Shown here: positions 33,957 to 41,822 of the stretch, piece after piece
Numbering within the stretch: the first letter of the stretch is position 1
How the letters are laid out: every line of letters begins with the position of its first letter
Assembly (NCBI GenBank): GCA_945901025.1
Contig: CAMDJW010000010.1
Coordinates: 37,063 to 101,062 of the forward strand
DNA length: 64,000 nucleotides
Direction of reading: 5' to 3'
Origin: Spirosoma fluviale
GTDB lineage: Bacteria > Bacteroidota > Bacteroidia > Cytophagales > Spirosomataceae
Notes under the pieces: model-generated
The model's input: only the letters and a program-made list of their open reading frames with translations
Told to the model about the DNA's origin: nothing
The model's database searches: none
Program-made: the position numbers and the translations under genes

Positions 33957-34719
33957 ATTGTAATGAAAAAGATAGAGAATTTGCTTGAGATGCTAAGATT
34001 GACTTCGAATTTTTATTATCGGCGGCTCCTAAATTTAATATTTCATAGGTTATTAAAGCTCCAATTTTGGCCTTCTTAAATTCTATTTTCCCTTTATAAG
34101 ATAAATCATTGTCCGAATTTGTTGAACTATAAGGTACTCCTACATAATTTCCATATAAAGTGATGTCCCTCAGGATGGGTTCAAAAATTTGTCCTTGAAA
34201 TGTAATCGTTGTTTTTCCAGGAATAATCAATCCAATGCCAGCATTAATTCCATGTAGGCGGTATTTTTCTTCTTCGATGTAATTGGAATTTTTGGAACTT
34301 ATTTTCCGGGCTATGGACTTGCTGTAGAGACTCAGAATAGGATAAAAATGTGGGAGAATGCTCGTGTTTTGATTCCATAAAAAGCCAACTTCAGCCTCCG
34401 AACCTCTATAATTTGAAAATAATTCTTCTGTGGAACTTATTGGAATTGAATTGGTATTGCGTGGTTCTATAAAGGTATATTTTGATCGGTCAACATTAGA
34501 TCGATGTAGGTTTCCGAACGCTTTTAAGGCAACAAAAAACTTAGGTTTCGATCCTTTTTTTTGAATGGATAATTGAACATTCAAATCAGCTGTTGACTGA
34601 CTTTCAAGCCATGAAATTTGAGTGGCACCTAAACCAGCTTCAAGTCTAAATAATTGGGCTTGCGCAATTTGACTTGAAAAAAGAATCAATAAAAATATAA
34701 GGTTTCTGACGTATCTCAT
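33946..34719 (-). CDS. Exported protein of unknown function coupled to the TonB receptor
   Basis: This 257-residue precursor has a signal peptide (about 1-22, ending IAQA). Residues after that alternate as in beta strands: 'FRLEAGLGATQISWLES', 'LNVQLSIQKKGSKPKFFVALKAFGN', 'AEVGFLWNQ', 'YRLHGINAGIGLIIPGKTTITFQGQIF', ending 'ANSLSFSLQYEF' with a terminal Phe, as in outer-membrane barrels. I do not recognise the family. The 3' end overlaps the receptor gene by 11 bases, so the two proteins may act together in uptake at the outer membrane. That link is inference. Confidence 0.65.
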   Translation of the reverse strand: MRYVRNLIFLLILFSSQIAQAQLFRLEAGLGATQISWLESQSTADLNVQLSIQKKGSKPKFFVALKAFGNLHRSNVDRSKYTFIEPRNTNSIPISSTEELFSNYRGSEAEVGFLWNQNTSILPHFYPILSLYSKSIARKISSKNSNYIEEEKYRLHGINAGIGLIIPGKTTITFQGQIFEPILRDITLYGNYVGVPYSSTNSDNDLSYKGKIEFKKAKIGALITYEILNLGAADNKNSKSILASQANSLSFSLQYEF

Positions 34720-34741
34720 GAACGTTTAAATGTATTTAAAA

Positions 34742-35509
34742 TTACCAATATTTCTCACCTTTATTATAGGCAAACCGAATCCCCCTAAAAATAATTGTGA
34801 TATGATTCATAATTGTAGCGATTAAACCAAAGTGCTTGGATAATACTTGAAATCTTTCTAGCCAAGATTTTTTTAGGTTTTTAACAGAAGCCCCACCCAT
34901 CAAATAATTACAAATTGGCTCCGGCAAATAGCTGATTTTTTGAGCAGATTTCAAACATTGAATCTCCCAATCTATGTCGGAGCTCAACTGGTATTCCATT
35001 GAGAAGAATGGAGCGATCGACTTTTTACAAATAAAGGCTTGATGGCAGATTAACATCCCAAATTTAAAATCTCTCCAGGTTAAATTTTGTGGCAATTGAT
35101 GCGGCGTCGCTTCACTTCTTTTGCCCATAAAATTCCCTTTTAAATCAACAAAATTGGCATCGCCATATAACACATCTGGGTTCTCCGATATATGATTTAA
35201 AATAGTATTTAACGTGTTGTCACTTGCAAATTCATCTCCCGCATTCATAAACATCACATATTCACTAGTAGCTTTTGCAAGACCTTTATTCATGGCATCG
35301 TAAATTCCTTTGTCAACTTCCGAGATTAGGACGTCAGGTTTAATCGATGCGTTTTGGATGAGGCTCAAGGTACGGTCTTGGGAATTTCCGTCAATAATGA
35401 TGTACTCAAATTGATCTCGATGCCCTTGTATATGAACGCTATCGAGCGTTCTTTGGATATATGCTTCGGCCTGAAATGTGATCGTAATGATGCTAATTTT
35501 GGCTGACAT
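34742..35509 (-). CDS. GT2-family glycosyltransferase
   Basis: This 255-residue protein has a GT-A fold. The N-terminal nucleotide-binding part is 'ISIITITFQAEAYIQRTLDS' (about 5-24), with 'IIIDGNSQDRTLSLIQ' (about 37-52) and 'SEVDKGIYDAMNKGLAKA' (about 63-80). The DXD-like metal site is 'MNAGDEF' (about 86-92). A membrane-proximal basic C-terminus follows ('GIRFAYNKGEKYW'). It transfers a sugar from an NDP-sugar to a lipid-linked or surface glycan. The start overlaps the previous GT4 gene by 17 bases, so it belongs to the wecB-led unit. Confidence 0.93.
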   Translation of the reverse strand: MSAKISIITITFQAEAYIQRTLDSVHIQGHRDQFEYIIIDGNSQDRTLSLIQNASIKPDVLISEVDKGIYDAMNKGLAKATSEYVMFMNAGDEFASDNTLNTILNHISENPDVLYGDANFVDLKGNFMGKRSEATPHQLPQNLTWRDFKFGMLICHQAFICKKSIAPFFSMEYQLSSDIDWEIQCLKSAQKISYLPEPICNYLMGGASVKNLKKSWLERFQVLSKHFGLIATIMNHITIIFRGIRFAYNKGEKYW

Positions 35510-36779
35510 CTTGAATGGATTTTAAATAAAAATCGATATGTTTTTGACCTACAATGTCCTCCGAATAATTATTTTCTACAAATTTCCTTCCTTCTATGGA
35601 GGCTAATGCTAGATTTTCTAAGAGCCAATGGATTCCAGTGGCCAAATCATTGGAGTCCAATTTTTCAGCAACATATCCATTTTGTTTATGCGCAATCATT
35701 TCTGGAATGCCGCCCGTATTAAACCCGATGCTAGGTGTTCCACAAGCCATTGCCTCCATAATGGTATTGGGTAAATTTTCTTCCAAGGAAGGAGTGATGA
35801 ACAAATCAGCCGCATGGTAGATATCAATCATTTTATGGGGATCGGATATGTGGCCCATCGCGTTTACCTTTAACGGTAATGAATGGATAATTTCAGTATC
35901 TGTTAATCCGCCGACGATCAATAGTTCTGTTTGGGCGATACGAGTTGGATTATTTTGTGCCCATATTTCCAACGCTTTGCTCAAATAATCAAAGCCTTTT
36001 GCCGGTGCATTCACCCGCATGGCTACAAACAATAAATACGTTTTATGTGGATCTAAACCCAATTTTTTCCTGGCCTCTTCTTTATTTCCCGGTTTGAATA
36101 CTTGGGTGTCGATGGCATTTGGAATCGCTACAATTTCTCTGGGGTATAAAATCGTACTCGCCGCTGCTTTTTCTTTTAACCATTGGCTGCAGGTAATTAT
36201 TTTCAAATTATTTGAGTCAAATTCTACCGCTTTTTTGGCCCATAATTGATGTGATATGTCCCAATGTTCAGGCTGTTTCACAAATTTACACTGACCGCAA
36301 TTTATTTGAAATCGGTTGCAGTCGCCACTGTGATGACATCCGCCCGTAAATGCCCACATGTCGTGCAAAGTCCAAATCACAGGTTTACCTAATTTGAAGA
36401 GCTCCGATATATCCGAAATTCCCATGAACCCAAAGTTCATCCAGTGCAAGTGGATGACGTCAGCCGATTTTATGGAAGGATGTTGGGATAAATTTTGTCC
36501 AAAAACCCCAGGATTAAATAAAAAACGAATCGATTTTTCTTTTTCATGCGGAAGGAAATAAAGCCTTTCTAAAATAAATCGCAGCCATGCGATGCCTTTT
36601 TTTAACAAGGAATCATTGACTGAAACAGCTGCATCGTTTCCTGATTTTTCCTGCACTAAATAAGTTACCTGATGTCCTGCATTTTTTAAGGCAATGGCCA
36701 ATCGACCGCAGGCAATACCCGCACCCCCATTTTGGTTATGGTAGGAAAGCATGACCACCTTGAGTGCTTTTGGATTCAT
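35493..36779 (-). CDS. GT4-family glycosyltransferase
   Basis: This 428-residue GT-B enzyme has an N-terminal domain 'VVMLSYHNQNGGAGIACGRLA' (about 8-28, read in parts) with acceptor loop 'IHLHWMNFGFMGI' and 'VIWTLHDMWAFTGGCHHSGDC'. This Cys-rich segment (C..HH..C..C..C) is typical of a subset that acts on surface polysaccharides and may bind metal. The C-terminal donor site has 'FVAMRVNAPAKGFDYL' and 'FITPSLEENLPNTIMEAMACGTP', with the EX7E pair. It abuts the methyltransferase gene upstream without a gap (stop and start codons adjacent) and overlaps the GT2 gene downstream. Confidence 0.93.
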   Translation of the reverse strand: MNPKALKVVMLSYHNQNGGAGIACGRLAIALKNAGHQVTYLVQEKSGNDAAVSVNDSLLKKGIAWLRFILERLYFLPHEKEKSIRFLFNPGVFGQNLSQHPSIKSADVIHLHWMNFGFMGISDISELFKLGKPVIWTLHDMWAFTGGCHHSGDCNRFQINCGQCKFVKQPEHWDISHQLWAKKAVEFDSNNLKIITCSQWLKEKAAASTILYPREIVAIPNAIDTQVFKPGNKEEARKKLGLDPHKTYLLFVAMRVNAPAKGFDYLSKALEIWAQNNPTRIAQTELLIVGGLTDTEIIHSLPLKVNAMGHISDPHKMIDIYHAADLFITPSLEENLPNTIMEAMACGTPSIGFNTGGIPEMIAHKQNGYVAEKLDSNDLATGIHWLLENLALASIEGRKFVENNYSEDIVGQKHIDFYLKSIQDVSQN

Positions 36780-37532
36780 TTATTTTTCAGCCTTAATTAA
36801 GATGTATGGGGCAAAAGCTTTGGTTTGAATGGGTACTAATTTAAAGAAAACTTTCAGAGGGAGCCAACAAGCTTTTTTGAATACCTTGACCCAAAGTGGT
36901 TGAGTGGATTCGTTTTCGAGCCATAACATAAACCCACCGGAGTAGTTGACGTTAATATTTTTCAAATTCAAATGCTGGCAGATATTCGTTAATAAATCAA
37001 TGTCCATGCATGGGATATGGTGTTTAGCATAATTTTCAGGATCGAAGGTTCGTTGGAACCAACCATTTAATCCTTTGAAATTAGGTAAACTAATAAACAA
37101 TTGGCCACCGATGCTTAGGTAGTTGACATGCCTTGCTATAATATCTTGGGTATCTTTGAAATGCTCGATAAGGCCGTTTGAGATCACTAAATCAAACGAA
37201 TTTTTTCCTTCAGGATCATTTGAAAATAAATCTTTTTCCCAAATGTTAATGGGGCCCTCGTAATCATTCGCTTTTTTTAATTGGTCCACTAATTCATCTA
37301 AAATGACAAAGTCTAAGAGCGTACTTTTTACGTCAAATTTCTTTCCCGCCCAAACCGAATAATATCCGGGAAAGCCACCAATCTCCAATAACGTTTTTAT
37401 TTTTTTTGATTCAATTAAATGGGCTAATTCTTTCGTAAACGTATATTGATTCGGTATTGGAAATATCAAGCCTTCCTTGCTAAGCCAGTAGTTTTTCCAA
37501 AAATCATAATCGGTCAACGCGTCTGAAGCCAT
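36780..37532 (-). CDS. Class I SAM-dependent methyltransferase
   Basis: This protein is 250 residues long from the ATG at 37532; that ATG overlaps the wecB stop by one base (TAATG). An upstream frame extension to 37592 would overlap wecB by 61 bases and I reject it. SAM-binding motif I is 'TLLEIGGFPGYYSVWAGKKF' (about 46-65), then 'STLLDFVI' and 'FDLVISNGLIEHFKDTQDI', with 'LSIGGQLFISLPNFKGLNGW' after it. It is a cytosolic methyltransferase. Given its neighbours it probably methylates a sugar or glycan end, possibly as a chain-length stop signal; this is inference. Confidence 0.87.
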   Translation of the reverse strand: MASDALTDYDFWKNYWLSKEGLIFPIPNQYTFTKELAHLIESKKIKTLLEIGGFPGYYSVWAGKKFDVKSTLLDFVILDELVDQLKKANDYEGPINIWEKDLFSNDPEGKNSFDLVISNGLIEHFKDTQDIIARHVNYLSIGGQLFISLPNFKGLNGWFQRTFDPENYAKHHIPCMDIDLLTNICQHLNLKNINVNYSGGFMLWLENESTQPLWVKVFKKACWLPLKVFFKLVPIQTKAFAPYILIKAEK

Positions 37533-38734
37533 TATTTTGAAAATAGGTTGAATAGGTTTTCGGCAATTCTTTCTGCCGCATGCCCATCCCAAAGGGGAGG
37601 GATTTGGCCTTTTTTATGATGGCCAGCTAAAATTTCTTCTAAGGCCGCAAAGGTTATTTTGGGGTTAAGGTCGGCCAATAACTGATTTGTTCCCAAGGTT
37701 ACTGTGATGGGTCTCTCGGTGGAGTCACGGAAAGTTAAACATGGGATGCCTAAATAAGTTGTTTCTTCCTGAATTCCACCCGAATCTGTTAAGATAGCTT
37801 TTGAATGAGTCATTAATTGGATAAACTCCAAATAACCTAAAGGTTCAGTCAAAATCAAGTTTTTGTTTTGTGTCAATGCATCCTCTAAACCGAATTTTGC
37901 CATGTTCGATCTTGTGCGGGGATGTATCGGAAATACGACTTTAGTTTTCGCCGTACTGAGTTCAATTAATTCTAAAATAGCTTTCAGGCCATTTTCGGTA
38001 TCGACGTTGGCCGGCCGATGCATCGTCATCACGATGTAATCTAAGCCTGTTTTATTTTCGTAGAGACGCGATACTTCGCGTCTATTTTCTAGATCTGAAT
38101 TGTTATCGTAGAGACGCGAAGTATCGCGTCTATTTTCTAGGTCTGATGGTTGTAAACCCAACTCTTCCAATATGCTGCTCGATTTTGCTTTTTCTTGGTA
38201 GCGGACCAACGAGTCAATCATCACATTACCTGTAAAGAATACTTTTTCATCAGGTACCCCCTCGCGTTTTAAATGGTCTAGTCCACTTTGCTCCGTAACA
38301 AATAAATAATTAGCTACTGAATCGGTTAGGATTCGATTGATTTCTTCGGGCATGGTTCGATCCCCCGAGCGTAGTCCGGCCTCAACATGCGCTAACGGTA
38401 TGCTCATTTTTATGGCCACTAATGTGCATGCAAGGGTGGAGGTGACATCGCCTACCACGATGATAAGATCGGGCTTTTCTGATTCGACAATTTTTTCGAA
38501 GGCCAACATGATTTTGGCGGTGACTTCGGTATGTGATCCTCCACCTATGCCCAGGAAAAAGTCGGGTTTCGGTAATTCTAATTGTGTAAAAAAAATATCA
38601 CTCATTTTAGCATCAAAATGCTGACCCGTGTGAACGATTCTTGAAGTCCATCCCGGTAAGTTTTTTATAGCTCTGTGCAATGGAGCAACTTTCATGAAAT
38701 TGGGCCGTGCCCCGACTACCTGAATAACTTTCAT
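37532..38734 (-). CDS. wecB: UDP-N-acetylglucosamine 2-epimerase (non-hydrolysing) with in-frame repeat insertion
   Basis: This 400-residue GT-B-like epimerase has 'KVIQVVGARPNFMKVAPLHR' (about 2-21), 'VVGDVTSTLA', 'HVEAGLRSGDRTMPEEINR' (about 118-136), 'VMTMHRPANVDTENG' and the C-terminal 'LTDSGGIQEETTYLGIPCLT'. It interconverts UDP-GlcNAc and UDP-ManNAc, feeding surface-glycan synthesis. Between residues about 195 and 230, two near-identical 16-residue units (SDLENRRDTSRLYDNN and SDLENRREVSRLYENK) interrupt the usual helix-to-strand turn before 'IVMTMHRP'. They are encoded by a duplicated palindromic DNA element (38058-38146). Without it the protein would be the family's usual length of about 370. 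No wecC dehydrogenase lies beside it. Confidence 0.94.
   Translation of the reverse strand: MKVIQVVGARPNFMKVAPLHRAIKNLPGWTSRIVHTGQHFDAKMSDIFFTQLELPKPDFFLGIGGGSHTEVTAKIMLAFEKIVESEKPDLIIVVGDVTSTLACTLVAIKMSIPLAHVEAGLRSGDRTMPEEINRILTDSVANYLFVTEQSGLDHLKREGVPDEKVFFTGNVMIDSLVRYQEKAKSSSILEELGLQPSDLENRRDTSRLYDNNSDLENRREVSRLYENKTGLDYIVMTMHRPANVDTENGLKAILELIELSTAKTKVVFPIHPRTRSNMAKFGLEDALTQNKNLILTEPLGYLEFIQLMTHSKAILTDSGGIQEETTYLGIPCLTFRDSTERPITVTLGTNQLLADLNPKITFAALEEILAGHHKKGQIPPLWDGHAAERIAENLFNLFSK
38058..38146. repeat. Duplicated 48-base palindromic element inside wecB
   Basis: Two copies of a 48-base unit lie head to tail (38058-38105 and 38106-38146 onward). Each carries a perfect 8-bp stem AGACGCGA/TCGCGTCT around a 4-base loop (38064-38083 and 38112-38131). 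The loops are TACT in one copy and AGTA in the other, which are reverse complements. 48 is a multiple of three, so the reading frame of wecB survives. No other copy of the stem was seen in this window. Confidence 0.88.
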
Positions 38735-38763
38735 TTAAATTTTTTTGTGAGGGATACTGAATA

Positions 38764-38771
38764 CAAAGATA
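38764..38771 (-). promoter_or_regulatory. -7 promoter element for the wecB unit
   Basis: TATCTTTG on the minus strand, 29 bases before the wecB ATG at 38734, matches TAnnTTTG. No good -33 box is visible at the expected spacing. Confidence 0.4.
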
Positions 38772-38930
38772 AAGGAAATAGTCAATAGTCGATAGACCTA
38801 ATTCCACCTCCAAAATAGTCTTTCCCATTAATTAGGCAAAATACAAGGGGGAATAATTTTACTTATTTAGGAATTTAAAATAATCAGTTTTGGCATCAAG
38901 AATACAAGTTTTTTTAAAGGTAATGTAGTC

Positions 38931-38991
38931 GCTAACCCTTAGCTTTACTAACTTTTTAAAAGTTAGTAAAGCTTGAAATGAGGGTCTTAGC
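38931..38991. repeat. Long inverted repeat (hairpin) in the gap upstream of wecB
   Basis: A perfect 16-bp inverted repeat (38941-38956 and 38958-38973, arms AGCTTTACTAACTTTT and its complement) has a single base between the arms. A second, outer pair of arms extends it: GCTAACCCT at 38931 and AGGGT-CT-TAGC ending at 38991. There is no T-run after it on either strand, so a plain terminator is unlikely. It could be a structured RNA, a miniature mobile repeat or a protein-binding site. Confidence 0.75.
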
Positions 38992-39064
38992 TAAAGATTT
39001 TTTCGGACTATTTTAGTAAAAAAATCGAAAGAAAATTTGAATAAGGTTAGAAAAATATCGTTTT

Positions 39065-40267
39065 TTAAACCTGGTGAACAAATTTAAACGCCTCCATATA
39101 ATTGCCCAGCACGGTATGAATATTGATTTCTTGTTGGATGATTTCTTTGGACCTTTGACCCATCAACTGAATTTGCGCTGGATCTAAAAACATTTTTTCA
39201 ATCGTCGATACTAGACTTGTCACAGAACCCGACTCAAAATAATAGCCATTAAAACCTTCTCTGACCAACCTTTTTTCCGTGCCATCCGCCACGGAGCAAA
39301 TGACAGGTTTTCCAAAACACATGGCTTCATTGATGGACAAACCCCCCATTCCAGCCAACACATAAATACCCGCCTCGCAAGTGATTTTTCCCAATTCCCC
39401 CATCTCATAAACTCCCCCCGTAAATTTAATATATTCTTGAGCGCCGGCTTCAATGACCTGTGCTTGCAAACTCTCCATTTCTGGCCCATCCCCCACAATG
39501 GTTAATTCGGTTGACCCATATTTTTTTCGCAATTCAACCGCCGCCTCGATGAGCAAATCCACCTGTTTCCATTTCACTAATCGGCCTACATGCAAAAGCC
39601 GATATGGATTCGATGTAACATTTTTTAGAGCTGCTTCATGTCTGAAAATCTCATCCGTATCGGGTGAATTTGCTGTTATAAATACCCTATTGGCAGCCAC
39701 GCCATAGCTCGCATGAAGGCTGCGGGCCTCTTCCAGATAATTGATATGGGCGTCGACCAAGCGGCTAAAAATTTTCCGGGTTTCTCGGACAATTAAAAAT
39801 TTAATCTTAGCGGTCCAGGCATTATTTTTTTGATGTGATTGATTATTCTCCGTGATTCCACCGCCCTGAGTATAATAGCTAATCGCCTGTTCATAATGGG
39901 GCACTTGGAATGGAATCTCCTTAGAAATTAAGGCAATTTTATTCCATTTTAAAAACAAATACCAAAATGGATAAAAAACAAAAGATACTTGGTATGGCCA
40001 AGAAACCATTAAAATATCTGGCTTCTCTTCCTTGATGAGTTCGCGCAATCCCCTAAAGAATTTTTTGCCGTAATAGGTCGTATATTCTTCTTGGAAATAG
40101 ACCTTAAATTCAATTCCGTTCGTACTTTCAAAAACCCCCGCACCTAATGTTGCCCCATTGCCCTTGGGTACGACCACGCTAATTTCTACGTTAAAATCAC
40201 GTTGCAATTTATTTAAAACGAGGTTGTAATAATGTGGCAACCCGCCCGCTAGCAACATTAACTTCAT
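39065..40267 (-). CDS. GT4-family glycosyltransferase
   Basis: This 400-residue GT-B protein has an N-terminal domain with 'KLMLLAGGLPHYYNLVLNKL' (about 2-21). The C-terminal donor domain has 'RLLHVGRLVKWKQVDLLIEAA' (about 223-243, read in parts), 'LTIVGDGPEMESL' and 'YVLAGMGGLSINEAMCFGKPVIC' with the second Glu of EX7E. The hydrophobic stretch 'VSFVFYPFWYLFLKW' may associate with the membrane, as in lipid-linked glycan enzymes. The start overlaps the flippase stop by four bases (ATGA). It is the last gene of the 39-44.7 kb minus-strand unit. Confidence 0.9.
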   Translation of the reverse strand: MKLMLLAGGLPHYYNLVLNKLQRDFNVEISVVVPKGNGATLGAGVFESTNGIEFKVYFQEEYTTYYGKKFFRGLRELIKEEKPDILMVSWPYQVSFVFYPFWYLFLKWNKIALISKEIPFQVPHYEQAISYYTQGGGITENNQSHQKNNAWTAKIKFLIVRETRKIFSRLVDAHINYLEEARSLHASYGVAANRVFITANSPDTDEIFRHEAALKNVTSNPYRLLHVGRLVKWKQVDLLIEAAVELRKKYGSTELTIVGDGPEMESLQAQVIEAGAQEYIKFTGGVYEMGELGKITCEAGIYVLAGMGGLSINEAMCFGKPVICSVADGTEKRLVREGFNGYYFESGSVTSLVSTIEKMFLDPAQIQLMGQRSKEIIQQEINIHTVLGNYMEAFKFVHQV

Positions 40268-41760
40268 TTCTTTTTGTAATTATTGATTAATTCTTCCAAG
40301 TCAGGGGATAAATTTAATTGCCAACCCGCCAACAAAAATAGGCCCGAAATGGCGATCGTTCTGATTCCGATATTCATGGTCCAAGCGATCCATTTTGTAC
40401 CTGTTAATATTGGGATTTGACTGACTAGGACAAAAATAAGTAGGCTAACTGCGATAATGAGGATCGTTCTTTTTTCAAAAGGCTGGAATCCCATTTTTTT
40501 CCAAATAAAAACAAATTTGATCGTGTTGTATAAGGCCAAAGCCATTAATGCAGCTAATGCAGCCCCATTGTAGGAGTATAATGGGATAAAAATCAAATTT
40601 CCTACAACAACACTCACCGCTAAAACGATGTAAAATAAAAGGTCGTATCGATAAAATTTTGAGTTGATCAGTATTTCAGAATTCAGGCCTGTACCCATGT
40701 CGATGATTTTTGAAATACCCACCATCAATACGACCCACTTCCCTGTTTCATATACTTCGTGTCTAGGGATAATTTGGTAAATGAAATCTAAATTGCACCA
40801 GATCAATAAAAACAAAAAGCATCCAACGATCAATAAATTAAGCGATGATCTTTTGTAAATATCTTCTATTTGGCTAATGTCATTTCTTTTCCAGGCTTGG
40901 GCCAATAAAGGGGTGCTGATGGCCGCAATCACATTTCGAGGGATCGCAATCATTAAGCCCATGCGCGAATTAATATCAAAAATGGCGGTGGTGCTCAATC
41001 CGCCCGCATATGCCGGAAGCATCAGTTTTTCAATATGCTGGATCAAGGTAAAGCTCGCACCGGCCAACAAAACCCAGCCGCCATATCCTAGCATTTCTTT
41101 GAAAATAGGTTGCCTCAAAAATGAAAAGTCAAGTCTTGTGTAAAATCTTTTTAACTGTTTGATGTAGACCAAAAAGCCAAGAACGGCTACTAGATACGAT
41201 AAGGTAATGCATTGAATTAATTGATGGAAATCGATATATCCCAAACCAAAGGACAGAATTAAAAGGCCATTTGAAATGCGTAAAAATAACTCACGAATGA
41301 TGGCTGGGACCACAATTCTAAGGTGGACTCTGGCGTAGGCCTCCAAAACGGTCATGTATAAATAACTAGCCGTTAAGGGGATCATGTAGTAAAAATAGGT
41401 CGGCAGGAGCGGTGAGTTTTCGGAATAAATTTGATTGAAAATCTCATGCAATGACAGGTATCCAATGACAAAAAGGGATAGTCCAAACAGCGGTGCAATC
41501 ATTAAAAACCCGAAAAACCCATTGTGGCCTTTTGCCGGATCGTCAAAGTGAGGAAAAAATCGTACTGCAATATGAGGAATTCCTAATTGGGTAAACGAAG
41601 CAAAAATCAGGGGAATGCTGACTAATGCGCCGGCAATTAAACCTACTTGGGCTTGAGATAAAAATTGATTGTAAAGGAATATCACGTTGAAAGTGCCAAT
41701 CGCCGTACCTAAATAGGTCACGATGGAAGCTTTTGCACTTTGACGAATGACTATCCCCAT
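40264..41760 (-). CDS. Wzx-type oligosaccharide flippase
   Basis: This 498-residue polytopic protein has about 12-14 hydrophobic segments of the polysaccharide-synthesis (MATE-like) exporter family. It starts with 'RQSAKASIVTYLGTAIGTFNVIFLY' and 'GIPHIAVRFFPHF'. Charged residues inside helices are typical of Wzx. It would flip undecaprenyl-pyrophosphate-linked oligosaccharide units to the periplasmic side. Two glycosyltransferases flank it and overlap or nearly touch it. No Wzy polymerase or O-antigen ligase is evident in the cluster, so chain growth may need proteins encoded elsewhere. Confidence 0.9.
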   Translation of the reverse strand: MGIVIRQSAKASIVTYLGTAIGTFNVIFLYNQFLSQAQVGLIAGALVSIPLIFASFTQLGIPHIAVRFFPHFDDPAKGHNGFFGFLMIAPLFGLSLFVIGYLSLHEIFNQIYSENSPLLPTYFYYMIPLTASYLYMTVLEAYARVHLRIVVPAIIRELFLRISNGLLILSFGLGYIDFHQLIQCITLSYLVAVLGFLVYIKQLKRFYTRLDFSFLRQPIFKEMLGYGGWVLLAGASFTLIQHIEKLMLPAYAGGLSTTAIFDINSRMGLMIAIPRNVIAAISTPLLAQAWKRNDISQIEDIYKRSSLNLLIVGCFLFLLIWCNLDFIYQIIPRHEVYETGKWVVLMVGISKIIDMGTGLNSEILINSKFYRYDLLFYIVLAVSVVVGNLIFIPLYSYNGAALAALMALALYNTIKFVFIWKKMGFQPFEKRTILIIAVSLLIFVLVSQIPILTGTKWIAWTMNIGIRTIAISGLFLLAGWQLNLSPDLEELINNYKKK

Positions 41761-41822
41761 TGATTAATTTGTGTAATTGACAAAAATACACATTTGCACT
41801 AAAAAGAACTGATTTTTTTCTG

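Larger units (their letters stand above)
38735..39064. other. 330-base gene-free gap between two glycan operons
   Basis: There is no plausible gene on either strand; the open frame 38613-38828 on the minus strand is mostly shadow of wecB. The gap holds a -7-like TATCTTTG for wecB near its left end, a long inverted repeat at 38931-38991, and a weaker A/T-rich hairpin near 38996-39035 (arms GATTTTTT / AAAAAATC). The last may act as a terminator for the upstream minus-strand operon. The base content is more AT-rich than the neighbouring genes. Confidence 0.6.

Noticed and set aside
38613..38828. Minus-strand open frame overlapping the 5' end of wecB
   Set aside because: It overlaps the well-supported epimerase start in another frame and shows no family pattern.
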